Assembly: GCA_020025075.1 (NCBI GenBank)
Contig: JAHHSR010000022.1
Location: forward strand, 1-21,088
Direction: 5' to 3'
DNA: 21,088 nt
Source of the DNA: Pectinatus sp.
GTDB lineage: Bacteria > Bacillota > Negativicutes > Selenomonadales > Selenomonadaceae
Numbering within the stretch: position 1 is the stretch's first letter; each line of letters opens with the position of its first letter. Position numbers and translations under genes: made by a program. Below the pieces are notes generated by a model. That model searched no databases. It saw only the letters and a list, made by a program, of their open reading frames with translations, and was not told the DNA's origin. Of the stretch, positions 7,587-15,995 are shown piece after piece.

Positions 7587-7949
7587 CTAGTCGGCGGCGA
7601 GGTCGGGGCGCAGTTTATTGGCCCCATGCAGGTAGACGTGGTGGATTTTTGCCTGTGGCAAATCGAGGTCGACGAGCAGCAGGACGCGCACGCACCTTTT
7701 AAGGCTTTCGTTGACAGCCATTTGCCGCGTGTCAAAAAGGGGCACCAAATCCCAGCCTGGCAGCGAGCGGGCGGCGGCGGCAGGAAAAGCCGCCGTAATG
7801 TCTTCGGTGGCCGAAAAAATGGCCGCACCGATTTGCTCTGTTGAGAGCTTATTTTGTCTTAAAATTTCGCTGAGCAATTCGCGCACAGATGCAAAGACGG
7901 CGTCTTTTTCATCGGCAGCGAGTGTTGTCGCGCCACGGATACCGCGCAA
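7587..7949 (-). CDS. aroH: AroH-type chorismate mutase with altered active site
   Basis: A 120-aa protein of the trimeric AroH family that rearranges chorismate to prephenate (Phe/Tyr pathway). It starts RGIRGATT (2-9) and has ATEDITAAFPA (47-57), CVRVLLLVD (86-94) and HHVYLHGANKLRPDL (103-117). Arg5, Arg88 and Tyr106 match the B. subtilis substrate-binding Arg7, Arg90 and Tyr108. The residues matching Cys75 and Glu78 are Asp73 and Gln76 (segment VPLFDTRQM), so the catalytic Glu is replaced and an Asp appears three residues earlier. The start is a TTG at 7949 behind GGAGGTG, 19 bp after the kinase gene; the longer upstream frame lacks support and would overlap it. It is last in the minus-strand run. 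Activity is plausible but uncertain. Confidence 0.82.
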   Translation of the reverse strand: MRGIRGATTLAADEKDAVFASVRELLSEILRQNKLSTEQIGAAIFSATEDITAAFPAAAARSLPGWDLVPLFDTRQMAVNESLKRCVRVLLLVDLDLPQAKIHHVYLHGANKLRPDLAAD

Positions 7950-7968
7950 AGGATACACCTCCGAGTGC

Positions 7969-9570
7969 TTATTTGTGAAAGAGTATATTAAAAATGAGCC
8001 TGGCACAAAGAAACATGGCAGCCAGATAGCCAAAGACGCCCAAAAGGGGAATCTCTAAAAACTTTGGCGTCATATTCGTCGTGCAGATAATCGATGAGCC
8101 AAGCAAAAAAGCCGAGCTGATGATGCCGAGAATGAGCTTGTTAATCATGTGGTCAATTTGGCGCAGCGGCTCTTCCGAACCGGTTAAGTCCAAGTTGACT
8201 TTGGTTTGGCCGCTCATTGTCATTTTTAGGATGTCGGAAAATTGTTCAGGCAGTTGCAAGATGCGCCAAAGCGACAGGGCGCCTTCGCGCCTCAGGCGCT
8301 TTAGCTCATGGCGCCAGCTGAAAGAGCTGGAAAAATCATTTTTCATCTGCTCACGGAATAAATCGATGAAATTGACCTTTGGACAGGTGAGCTGCATTAC
8401 GCCGTCAATGGTCATGATGCCGCGTGCGAACATGCTTAGGCCGGGAATAATTTCCATATTGTGGCGGCGCAAGATGTGAATAATATCTCGCGTCAAGCGG
8501 CCAAGATTTAATTCATCGAAGCTGAGGTCGTTATAGCGCATCATGAGAATATCGACATCTTCGTAAAGGCGAATGTGATTGACTTTGTCGCGCGGCATGC
8601 CGAGCGCTAAAATAGCCGTCTTTAAAGCAAAGGTGTCATGTTGGACGAGTGCATAGACAGCTTTTTGCAGGGCACTGCGCTCTTGGGAAGTCAGCCTTCC
8701 CATCATGCCGAGGTCGAGCCAGACGATTTTGCCATTTTGCACCCAGATATTTCCCGGATGCGGGTCGGCGTGGAAGTAGCCATCTTTGATGATTTGTTTG
8801 ATGTAATTTTTGGCGAGGCTGCGCCCTAATTGCTCTATGCTATATCCTGCTTTTTGCAGCGCTTCTGTGTCGTCGATGCGGATGCCATCTATATATTGCA
8901 TGACCAAAACGCGCGCCGTGGTGAGGCGCTGGTAGACAACGGGACAGGTGACAAGCGGTTCTGCAATATTGAGGCGGCGGAATTCTTCTATATGGTCGGC
9001 TTCGACCATGAAGTCCATTTCCTGCTTTGTTATCGTCCACATCTCATCTAAAATGGCGGTAAAGTCGACTACCTCGGAAGAGCCGGCGATAAGCTTTAAG
9101 AGTTTGACGGCACGCTTTAAGAGAATGATGTCCTGTGCCATTGTATCGTAGATGCCGGGGCGCTGCACCTTGATGACGACGCGCCTGCCATCAGTCAAGG
9201 TGGCGCGGTGCACCTGGGCGATGGAGGCCGAGCCGAGCGCCTTTTCGTCAAAGGAGGCGAAGATGTCGGGCAGTTTTTGCGCATACTCGCGTTCAAGGAC
9301 GGATTTGATGACGGAGAAGGGAAGCGGATTGGCCTTGGTCTGCAATTTGCTCAGCTCAAGCACGTATTCAGCCGGTAAAAAGTCAGGCCGCATGGAAATG
9401 ACCTGTCCGAGCTTGACAAAAGTGGGGCCGAGGGCTTCTAAGATGGAGCGCAGCTTGGGCGGCGTCATTCCATACATGGCTCCATAGCGGCGCAAGACGC
9501 CAATCATCTCGCGGATGCGGGCGATTGATGAGCGGTGCCGCTTATTTTTTTTGTTCAATGGCATAGGCAT
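7969..9570 (-). CDS. AarF/UbiB-family atypical kinase (ABC1/ADCK)
   Basis: 533 aa. The family's markers are in order: the KxGQ motif KLGQ (53-56) in FVKLGQVISMRPDFLP, the Ala-containing nucleotide loop GSASIAQVH (113-121), Lys134 in VVIKVQRPG, the catalytic HADPHPGN (267-274) and the metal-binding DLG (286-288). Two hydrophobic C-terminal helices (about 484-506 and 509-531) anchor it in the membrane. ADCK/UbiB proteins act as ATPases or kinases in quinone or lipid homeostasis; a menaquinone or lipid role here is inference, since no quinone genes are adjacent. The start has GAGGA 6 nt upstream. It lies 35 bp after rpe and 19 bp before aroH. Confidence 0.9.
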   Translation of the reverse strand: MPMPLNKKNKRHRSSIARIREMIGVLRRYGAMYGMTPPKLRSILEALGPTFVKLGQVISMRPDFLPAEYVLELSKLQTKANPLPFSVIKSVLEREYAQKLPDIFASFDEKALGSASIAQVHRATLTDGRRVVIKVQRPGIYDTMAQDIILLKRAVKLLKLIAGSSEVVDFTAILDEMWTITKQEMDFMVEADHIEEFRRLNIAEPLVTCPVVYQRLTTARVLVMQYIDGIRIDDTEALQKAGYSIEQLGRSLAKNYIKQIIKDGYFHADPHPGNIWVQNGKIVWLDLGMMGRLTSQERSALQKAVYALVQHDTFALKTAILALGMPRDKVNHIRLYEDVDILMMRYNDLSFDELNLGRLTRDIIHILRRHNMEIIPGLSMFARGIMTIDGVMQLTCPKVNFIDLFREQMKNDFSSSFSWRHELKRLRREGALSLWRILQLPEQFSDILKMTMSGQTKVNLDLTGSEEPLRQIDHMINKLILGIISSAFLLGSSIICTTNMTPKFLEIPLLGVFGYLAAMFLCARLIFNILFHK

Positions 9571-9605
9571 AGAAAATCCTCGCAGACATTGATGGAAAAA
9601 TCAAT

Positions 9606-10271
9606 TTACTTTTGCGTCAGGGCAAAGAATTTTTTGGCATTGGCCTCGATGTCACGATTTTTAAACATGGCAGAGCCTATGACGAGGTCGTCAGCGCCAG
9701 CGGCAATGATTTTTGGAATGGTCTTTTCATTGACGCCGCCATCTACCTGAATGATAAATGAAAAATCGTTTTCATCGCGCCATTTGGCCAGTGAAGCAAT
9801 CTTGCCTGTGCTCATGGGCAGATACGACTGCCCGCCAAAGCCCGGCTCGACGGACATGATTACGACACGGCCTAAAAGACCATCGGAAGCGACATAGGAG
9901 AGATTTTTAAAGTCCGTGGCAGGGTTTAAGACGACACCGGTGTCAAGCCCGGCATTTTTTATCATCTCGAGCGTGTGATAAAGGTGGCGGCACGCTTCAG
10001 CGTGGACGGCAATTGAGTTGACGCCGGCATCGATGAGCGGCTCTAAAAGGGCATCTGCATCTTCAACCATGAGATGGGCGTCGAAGTAGAGGTCGCAGTG
10101 CGGGCGCAGGCATTTGATGAGGCCCGGGCCAAATGAGATATTGCTGACGAAATGGCCGTCCATAATGTCGAGGTGCAGCTCGGTGATGCCGCAGTCCTCA
10201 AGGCGTCTTATATCATCGGCAAGGCAGGAAAAGTCGGCGGCGAGCAGGGAAGGGGCAATTGTTATTTTCAT
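9606..10271 (-). CDS. rpe: Ribulose-phosphate 3-epimerase
   Basis: A 221-aa TIM-barrel enzyme interconverting ribulose-5-phosphate and xylulose-5-phosphate in the pentose phosphate pathway. Diagnostic motifs: APSLLAADF (6-14), HLDIMDGHFV (33-42, with catalytic Asp35), FDAHLMV (63-69), HAEA (90-93), LNPAT (115-119), MSVEPGFGGQ (139-148), VDGGV (176-180, with catalytic Asp177) and AGADDLVIGSAMF (191-203). Length is normal. No good ribosome-binding site precedes the ATG at 10271, which suggests coupling to upstream translation or a weak start. Confidence 0.94.
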   Translation of the reverse strand: MKITIAPSLLAADFSCLADDIRRLEDCGITELHLDIMDGHFVSNISFGPGLIKCLRPHCDLYFDAHLMVEDADALLEPLIDAGVNSIAVHAEACRHLYHTLEMIKNAGLDTGVVLNPATDFKNLSYVASDGLLGRVVIMSVEPGFGGQSYLPMSTGKIASLAKWRDENDFSFIIQVDGGVNEKTIPKIIAAGADDLVIGSAMFKNRDIEANAKKFFALTQK

Positions 10272-10283
10272 GTTTAAGCGCTA

Positions 10284-10424
10284 CTAAAACAAAGATAAGT
10301 ATCGTTGTTTAGATGTTTGCTGCCATCTTTTGCGGGCAGCTTTTTCGGCACGATGGATTTTTAGCTTGAGCGAAAAAGCGCAGGCGTAATTTGCTGCCAA
10401 GCAGTCTGCCAAAGCCGATTACAT
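10284..10424 (-). pseudogene. Small ORF with a start-stop pair (ATG TAA), function unknown
   Basis: On the minus strand AAAGGAG, a 10-nt spacer and ATG (10424) are followed at once by TAA. The same frame then stays open for 44 codons (SALADCLAANYACAFSLKLK onwards) to TAG, 12 nt before rpe. The peptide would be small, Ala-rich then basic, with codon use like its neighbours. One nonsense change would explain it, or the pair may be a regulatory start-stop ORF upstream of rpe. I do not recognise the peptide. Another frame here (ending at 10309) lacks a start near the ribosome-binding site. Confidence 0.3.
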
Positions 10425-10444
10425 CTAGTAGCTTCTCCTTTCGT

Positions 10445-10450
10445 ATTATA
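10445..10450 (-). promoter_or_regulatory. Possible internal -10 box upstream of rpe
   Basis: TATAAT on the minus strand between the IIA stop and the AAAGGAG at 10436-10442. No good -35 hexamer at standard spacing. It could give rpe, the kinase and aroH a second promoter. Confidence 0.3.
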
Positions 10451-10462
10451 TTTGAATAGCTT

Positions 10463-10918
10463 TTAAGAGAGGCTGTCAGTTTTTTTGTCTTCTGCTGGCT
10501 GAATTTGCGCGCGGGCGGAATTTTTTTGTCCTTCGCGCTGCACATTGCGGCAGAGCATCTGCAGGCTGTTTTCTTCGTTGTCAAAATCGAGGCTCTTATC
10601 GAGCAGTTTGGCGTACAATTCGCTTAGTTCGAGCGCAAGCACCTTGATAATTTCAGCATTCATCATGATGTCCTCGGCGTGAATGAGCAGTAGGTCAAGA
10701 CCAGTGCCTTCATTGTCGGCTTCTTTTTGCAAAAGCTGCATGTGCATATCATGTGCCTTATCAAAATCGGTATCAGAAGCGCTTATCGTGGCGAGGGCTT
10801 CTTTGATTCGCCCCTTTTTGGCGAGCTGAATGGCGCTTAAATAGCCGCGGCGTGCAGCATTGGCAGTCGTAATCATATTGAGGCAAAAATCTTCATTTTC
10901 ACTTGTCTGTTGATTCAT
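10463..10918 (-). CDS. PTS lactose/cellobiose-family IIA component (orphan)
   Basis: A 151-aa helical protein of the PTS Lac-family IIA (LicA/CelC/LacF type), which passes phosphate from HPr to a IIB domain. It shows NMITTANAARRGYLSAIQLAK (14-34), then DKAHDMHMQLLQKEAD (53-68) and LLLIHAEDIMM (76-86). His80 is the phosphorylation site and Asp83 the conserved trimer/metal Asp. The region after about residue 112 is a polar tail not typical of the family. The start at 10918 has AAGAAGGT about 8 nt upstream; the longer frame runs into uup. It follows uup by 19 bp, and no IIB, IIC or glycosidase gene is near, so a regulatory role or a remote partner is likely. Confidence 0.8.
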   Translation of the reverse strand: MNQQTSENEDFCLNMITTANAARRGYLSAIQLAKKGRIKEALATISASDTDFDKAHDMHMQLLQKEADNEGTGLDLLLIHAEDIMMNAEIIKVLALELSELYAKLLDKSLDFDNEENSLQMLCRNVQREGQKNSARAQIQPAEDKKTDSLS

Positions 10919-10937
10919 GGAAAGACCTTCTTTCTTT

Positions 10938-12824
10938 TTATTGTTTGCTTTGAGAGGCAATTTCCTCAAGATAAGTCCAGCGCTCCAAGAGGGCATCGAG
11001 CTTTTCTTGCAGTTCATCCTGCACGGCACTGTATTTTGCCGCTTTTTCGTAATCGGCTCCCGCCATGCCGAGCTGCTTTTGCGCTGCGGCAAGTTCTGCT
11101 TCGGCAATGGCGATTGTCTGTTCAATATTGGCATATTCAAGCTGTTCTTTATAAGAAAGGCGCTTTTGCCTTGTGTGGATGCGAGAAGTTTTCGGAGCGG
11201 CTTTTTCCTCTTTTTTGGCTAAAACGCTGCCATCGCCTTCCTTTAAATAAGTCGAGTAAGCTCCCGTATAAGGCTTTAGGCTTGCATCTTGCTGGTAGAT
11301 GAAGAGCTTTTTGGCCAGGGTATCGACGAAAAAGCGGTCGTGCGAGACGAAGATGACCGCACCGGAAAAGTCGTCGATAAAGTCTTCCAAGATAGCCATC
11401 GTCTGTAAGTCGAGGTCATTTGTCGGCTCGTCTAAGAGCAGCACATTGGGCGCTTCCATGAGAAGGCGCAGAAGATAAAGCCGCCTCTTTTCGCCGCCGG
11501 AGAGGCGCTCAATTGGCGTCCATTGCAGCGTCTTGTCAAAAAGAAATAGTTCCATGAGGGAGCTGGCGGTAAGTTTTCTCCCATCTGCCAAGGTGAGAAA
11601 GCGGGCGGCCTCGCTGATGTATTCGATAGCGCGCAGTTTTTCGTCGAGGTCGACATTTTTTTGCTTGAAATAGGCAATCTTTACGGTTTGACCAATTTTT
11701 ACTTTTCCCTCGGTCGGCTCGCTGAGACCGGCAAGAAGATTTAAAAGTGTCGTCTTGCCCGCACCATTAGCGCCGACGATGCCGATGCGGTCGCCGCGCG
11801 TAACGGTATAAGAAAAATCCTTGATGATTGGGCGCCCGTCGGGCAAGCTGTAAGAGACGTTTTCAAGTTCGATAATGCTTTTGCCGAGACGGCTTGACCC
11901 GAGGCCTATCTCGATTGTCTTATCGGCAACATGTGCCTTTTGCTCGCTTACGGACTCGAATTTTTTGATGCGCGCCTTCTGTTTGGTGGAGCGGGCCTGT
12001 GCCCCCCTTCTTATCCACTTGAGCTCGTTGCGTAAAAAGCTTTGCCGCTTTTTTTCCGCTGCCAGGGCAAGTTCCTCGCGCGTAGCGCGCTGCGTAATAA
12101 ACTGGCTGTAATTGCCATTATAAAGGTAGCTGCTCCCCTTGTCGAGTTCAAATATCTTCGTGGTGACATTATCAAGAAAATAGCGGTCATGCGTGATGAT
12201 GAGCGCGGCACTTGGCAAATTTTTAAGATATGATTCAAGCCAGATGATGGCCTCGCTGTCAAGGTGGTTAGTCGGCTCGTCCAAGAGCAATAAATCGCAG
12301 TCGTGAATGAGCGCTCCGGCAAGGGCGACGCGCTTTTGCCCGCCGCCGGAAAGGCTCGCTGCCGGCGCATGAAAATCCGTGATGTGAAGGCGGGTCAAAA
12401 TGGCCTTGGCCTCGCTTTCGATATGCCAGCCGCCGAGGTCGTCAATTTTTAGCGACAGTTCATCGAGCTTTTTTTTGAGGGAGGCATCAAAAGGCGCTTT
12501 TTGAGCTGCGCTAAGGCACAGCTCGTATTCGCGCAGGGACTGCATGACGGGCGCAGCGCCATAAAAGGTCTGGGCAAGAATGCTCTGCTCGGGCTGCATT
12601 TTCCTGTCCTGGGCGAGGTATTCAATGCGCAAGCCGCGCATGGTGCTGAAAGTACCCGTATCGGGCTGCTCCAGGCCGGCGACGATTTTGAGAAATGTCG
12701 ATTTGCCGGCGCCGTTAATGCCTACAACGCCGATGCGGTCACCCGATTCGATGGCGAGATTTAAGTTTTCGAACAGGAGCTTTTCGCCGTAGCTCTTGCT
12801 TAAGTTATCAATTGTGAGGACCAT
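10938..12824 (-). CDS. uup: ABC-F family ATPase, Uup type
   Basis: 628 aa with two ABC ATPase domains and no membrane segments. First domain: Walker A GINGAGKST (35-43), signature SLSGGGQKR (157-165), Walker B LDEPTNHLD (181-189), ITHDRYFLDN. Second domain: GANGAGKTT (351-359), LSGGEKRR (441-448), LDEPTNDLD (464-472), VSHDRFF. The RRGAQARSTKQKARI segment (272-286) and the C-terminal coiled coil (about 560-625) place it with Uup, a soluble ribosome- and nucleic-acid-associated protein linked to transposon excision and translation factor functions. It starts 21 bp after the second MutS-like gene; the AAGGA is rather far from the ATG. It is probably third in the operon. Confidence 0.9.
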   Translation of the reverse strand: MVLTIDNLSKSYGEKLLFENLNLAIESGDRIGVVGINGAGKSTFLKIVAGLEQPDTGTFSTMRGLRIEYLAQDRKMQPEQSILAQTFYGAAPVMQSLREYELCLSAAQKAPFDASLKKKLDELSLKIDDLGGWHIESEAKAILTRLHITDFHAPAASLSGGGQKRVALAGALIHDCDLLLLDEPTNHLDSEAIIWLESYLKNLPSAALIITHDRYFLDNVTTKIFELDKGSSYLYNGNYSQFITQRATREELALAAEKKRQSFLRNELKWIRRGAQARSTKQKARIKKFESVSEQKAHVADKTIEIGLGSSRLGKSIIELENVSYSLPDGRPIIKDFSYTVTRGDRIGIVGANGAGKTTLLNLLAGLSEPTEGKVKIGQTVKIAYFKQKNVDLDEKLRAIEYISEAARFLTLADGRKLTASSLMELFLFDKTLQWTPIERLSGGEKRRLYLLRLLMEAPNVLLLDEPTNDLDLQTMAILEDFIDDFSGAVIFVSHDRFFVDTLAKKLFIYQQDASLKPYTGAYSTYLKEGDGSVLAKKEEKAAPKTSRIHTRQKRLSYKEQLEYANIEQTIAIAEAELAAAQKQLGMAGADYEKAAKYSAVQDELQEKLDALLERWTYLEEIASQSKQ

Positions 12825-12845
12825 GTGAGAAGCGTCTATCCTTTC

Positions 12846-14345
12846 TTAAATCGGCTCGGAAAAAATCTTTTCGTAAAGGTCGGTACCAAAGCTTGTCGCC
12901 TCGGGATTTAAAGGCTTTATCCTAAAAGTGCGCGCGCCGTCATCTAGTCTTTCGGCGCCGTAAAAGCCACAATAGGCATAGCCCTTTTTATATAAGGTAG
13001 CGGTTAGATAGTGAAAATGCGTGACGAAAATGGCATGAACCTGGCAATCGTTGAGGCCGGAAAGCACTTCCAGGGCAATTTGTGAGCCTTCTAGTTCGCT
13101 TGTCGCGGCAAATGACTCATTCATGAGAAGAAGATTGCCTGACCGAATTTCATCTATAATTTCGCTCATGCGATTTAGTTCCTCTTCAAATTTGCCGCGA
13201 TTTAAGCTGGCATCCTCTTCGCGCTTAAAATGGGTAAAGACAGGGCGTACGGTTGCACAAAAGGCGCTAGAGGCGACAAAGAGGCCGCAGCTGGCCATGA
13301 TTTGTGCTTGTCCCAAAGAAATTAAAAAAGTCGTCTTGCCGCCCTGGTTGGCACCAAAGATTAATGTGGCCAGCTGATTAGAGGCATCAATGTCATTTGT
13401 TACGATGGCATTTTTTTGCTGCAGGGCAAGTGTCGGGCAATAAAGTCCCTGCGCCAAAAGCGCATTGCCTGATTCTTTTAATTGCGGCAGGCACGTGGCA
13501 AGCCCTAGATTTTGCAGTTTGTCAAAGAGATTTAAGGCACCTATATAAAAGGCAAGCTGTTTTTTTAAGTCGAGAAAAAAGGCGTGAACAAAGTCGCGCA
13601 CGCTGGCAATAACCTTGGCAATATTATAGACGGCATGTCCGCGCAGCTCGCTTAAAATGCGAAAGCCCGTTTCATCGCGCTCGGAAATCGTGATGATATG
13701 GCTGTTATCGTGGTGAAACAGATGCGCAAGATGGTCGATAATGCCTTCGTCTTTTGGCATTTCTCTTTGACATAGCTCATAATGTGTCGGCTTTAAAGAT
13801 AAATCAAGGCTGGTTGCGGCCATAAGGCCGTCTTCAAAGTGCAGTTCCTGCAGGAAGTTTTTCATCTGCTCGAGATAAGGGGTCGTCAGCTCTTTTTCAA
13901 TCATCTGCCAAAAGCGCAAAAGCCCTTTGGAATGGCACTGACCCTCAAAAAGTGGCGCAAATTGCCCGAGCCCTTTAAGCGACGGCCAAAACTCTTCTAG
14001 CGAGCGTACGGCATCTTCTAGCACGCGTTCGGGGCTGTTGCTGAAAAAAAGGTAATGCGGCGCTTTTTCAACGAGCGCTTCGCTGACAAAATCGTATAAT
14101 TTGCGGCAAAGGGATTCGTTATTTAGAAAATCGCTTAAAATCTGCTGGCGATAAAGAGCTGTGGAAAAAGGGCAGCCGGCAGGGTCTAAGAGAGGTTTTA
14201 TGTTTTCAAGCAAAAAATCATCGCCATTGCTCATTAGTTCCGAAAGGAAATCCAATTTCAGGTCCTCGCGCGTCCAGATAGCGCCAGGGGATTTGTTTGC
14301 GGCTGCTTTTTGCTCTTTTGTTTCATAAAGAAGAAGAACGTCCAT
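12846..14345 (-). CDS. MutS-related ATPase, second of a pair
   Basis: 499 aa: a helical core plus a C-terminal MutS ATPase domain, without the mismatch-recognition and connector domains of MutS1. Walker A is GANQGGKTT (331-339), the Walker B region LLLMNES (405-411) has Asn where MutS has Asp, the signature region follows as FAATSELEGSQIALE, and the His switch is VTHFHY (441-446). The start ATG lies inside the end of the upstream gene (23-bp overlap) behind GGAGGA, which implies translational coupling. It is clearly paralogous to that neighbour, so a heterodimer is likely (inference). Such short MutS-like pairs are of unknown function; mismatch repair cannot be assumed. Confidence 0.84.
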   Translation of the reverse strand: MDVLLLYETKEQKAAANKSPGAIWTREDLKLDFLSELMSNGDDFLLENIKPLLDPAGCPFSTALYRQQILSDFLNNESLCRKLYDFVSEALVEKAPHYLFFSNSPERVLEDAVRSLEEFWPSLKGLGQFAPLFEGQCHSKGLLRFWQMIEKELTTPYLEQMKNFLQELHFEDGLMAATSLDLSLKPTHYELCQREMPKDEGIIDHLAHLFHHDNSHIITISERDETGFRILSELRGHAVYNIAKVIASVRDFVHAFFLDLKKQLAFYIGALNLFDKLQNLGLATCLPQLKESGNALLAQGLYCPTLALQQKNAIVTNDIDASNQLATLIFGANQGGKTTFLISLGQAQIMASCGLFVASSAFCATVRPVFTHFKREEDASLNRGKFEEELNRMSEIIDEIRSGNLLLMNESFAATSELEGSQIALEVLSGLNDCQVHAIFVTHFHYLTATLYKKGYAYCGFYGAERLDDGARTFRIKPLNPEATSFGTDLYEKIFSEPI

Positions 14346-15846
14346 TTTTTATCCTCCGCAAGATGTCGTCATGGGAAAGAGCATATTTTTGAGCGGCTGA
14401 AAGGGCGTGCGCCTTGCCGTCTGCTGCTTGGCGGCTTATTTTGTAAGTGCGGCTCTCCCCGTCCGTCTGGCTCACGAGGCTTACGGTCTTTTCATTGAAA
14501 TGACTCAGGGCCTTGCAGAAAGTTACGTAAATAGTGCGGCATTGCCGCTCATCTAGCTTTTGCAAAATTTTCTTTCCCAAGATGAGGGCATCTTCTAGTG
14601 CCGTAGTGGAAAACATTTCATTGATGAGAATGAGACTTTTCTTGGTGGCGCTTTCCAAGATGGAGTGGATGCGGACGAGGTCATCTTGGAGGCAGCCGTT
14701 GAGCGCATCTTTGTCCTCGCGGCTTTCAAAATGGGTGTAGATAGCATCAAAGCAAGGGACGGCTGCGCTTTTTGCGGGTACGAAAAGGCCCAAGGAGGCA
14801 AGGTAGGCAATTTGCCCGATAAGGCGTAAAAAAGTCGTCTTGCCGCCCTGGTTGGGGCCTGTGACAATGGCGATTTTTTCATCTTCGCCTAGCGAGAAGT
14901 CATTGGCAACAATAGCGGCAGCATCTTCATGGGAGAGGGAGAGATTATAGCCGCTTGTAAAACAGAAAATATCTTCATCTTGCATCTGGGGCAGGCAAAA
15001 GGCGATTTGCTGCCAATCCTGCATATATTTGGCGTAGCTTAGATAAAATTGGCTGTCAAGGTAAAAGTTAAAGAGCAAGGGAGGAAGAAAATGATGGTAG
15101 GAAAGGTAAAAATCGTGTAAAAGTGAAAAGGGTTTCGGACAGAGCTTGGCAAGGCAAGAACAGATTTGCTCGTCGATGTGATTTAAGGGCAGGTCATCTT
15201 GCCTTTCTTTTGGCAATGGGGCATCTGATGAGGAAGTGGCAAATTTTTGAAAAAAATCCTTGATTTTGGGAGATTGATAGGCTTGTCCGGCATAGAGGTT
15301 GACCTCAATCGTATTTTCGCGGATAAAAAGCGTATAAGAAAGCGCAGTAAGTGAATTTTTGGTCTCGCCGGACGCTCTTTTTAGTCCCGTAAAATGCGGG
15401 CCGGAGCTGTATTTTTCAAGATAGTCGAGAAAGTTTTTCATGCCATCAGATTGGAGCGACCGATTTTGCAAAAAAGCAATGAGTTCTTCTATGGCCTCTA
15501 CAAAGCAGTAGGCACCTTCCAAAAAGGTACATTCTCCTTTGGGACGATAGTAGGTTTTTTTGGCTGTTTCCTTGGCAGAAAGCGCTTTTTTTATCTTTTG
15601 CACGAAGGAGAAAAGCCCCGGATAGAGATTGCCTTCAATAATGTCGCGCATAATTTCTTGGCGATAGGCTATTTCATTGCGGTCAGTAAGCGGCTGGCGA
15701 TAAAGCCGCTGCACGCTTTCTGGCAAAGAGCCAAAAGAATTTTCGATAGCGGAGAATATGCGGCCAAGTTCAAGGTCGGTAAGGGTAGAAGATATGGCAG
15801 CTGCTTGCTCTTTATGGGGAAAATGCCCCAAAATGCTCTTAAACAT
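14323..15846 (-). CDS. MutS-related ATPase, first of a pair
   Basis: 507 aa, same architecture as the following gene. Walker A GPNQGGKTT (330-338), Walker B region LILINEM (405-411, again NE in place of DE), then FSTTALEDALILG. The position where the partner has VTHF reads VTFC (441-444), so the switch histidine is missing. The conserved helical segment LPPLLFNFYLDSQFYLSYAKY (254-274) resembles the MutS lever region. The start at 15846 has GGGAGA 7 nt upstream and a TATAAT promoter. It opens the long minus-strand run. The loss of the His in only one paralogue points to an asymmetric ATPase pair. Confidence 0.84.
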   Translation of the reverse strand: MFKSILGHFPHKEQAAAISSTLTDLELGRIFSAIENSFGSLPESVQRLYRQPLTDRNEIAYRQEIMRDIIEGNLYPGLFSFVQKIKKALSAKETAKKTYYRPKGECTFLEGAYCFVEAIEELIAFLQNRSLQSDGMKNFLDYLEKYSSGPHFTGLKRASGETKNSLTALSYTLFIRENTIEVNLYAGQAYQSPKIKDFFQKFATSSSDAPLPKERQDDLPLNHIDEQICSCLAKLCPKPFSLLHDFYLSYHHFLPPLLFNFYLDSQFYLSYAKYMQDWQQIAFCLPQMQDEDIFCFTSGYNLSLSHEDAAAIVANDFSLGEDEKIAIVTGPNQGGKTTFLRLIGQIAYLASLGLFVPAKSAAVPCFDAIYTHFESREDKDALNGCLQDDLVRIHSILESATKKSLILINEMFSTTALEDALILGKKILQKLDERQCRTIYVTFCKALSHFNEKTVSLVSQTDGESRTYKISRQAADGKAHALSAAQKYALSHDDILRRIKNGRSSSL

Positions 15847-15877
15847 AGCAATGTCTCCCTTTTTGTTTTCTTTTTTT

Positions 15878-15905
15878 ATTATAGCATGACCCTGTTTTGG
15901 CGCAA
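15878..15905 (-). promoter_or_regulatory. Promoter of the MutS-like/uup operon
   Basis: Minus strand: TTGCGC (15905-15900), 16-bp spacer, TATAAT (15883-15878), about 32 bp before the start codon at 15846. Confidence 0.6.
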
Positions 15906-15926
15906 GGAAAGTTTTGCCGCGGACAG

Positions 15927-15956
15927 TTGTCTTGGCGTTTGGCGCGGGCGTATAAT
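15927..15956 (+). promoter_or_regulatory. Promoter of the dynamin-like gene
   Basis: TTGTCT (15927-15932), 18-bp spacer, TATAAT (15951-15956). The start codon is at 15996. It is divergent from the MutS-like operon promoter. Confidence 0.6.
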
Positions 15957-15995
15957 GAAAAATATGTGAAAGACTTAATTATAGGAAGTGATTGC

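Noticed and set aside
10309..10584. 91-codon minus-strand frame overlapping the IIA 3' end
   Set aside because: Its start lies inside the IIA gene without a ribosome-binding site, and the AAAGGAG at 10436-10442 serves a different frame.
15394..15969. 191-codon plus-strand frame
   Set aside because: Antisense to the first MutS-like ATPase gene and has no recognisable domain.
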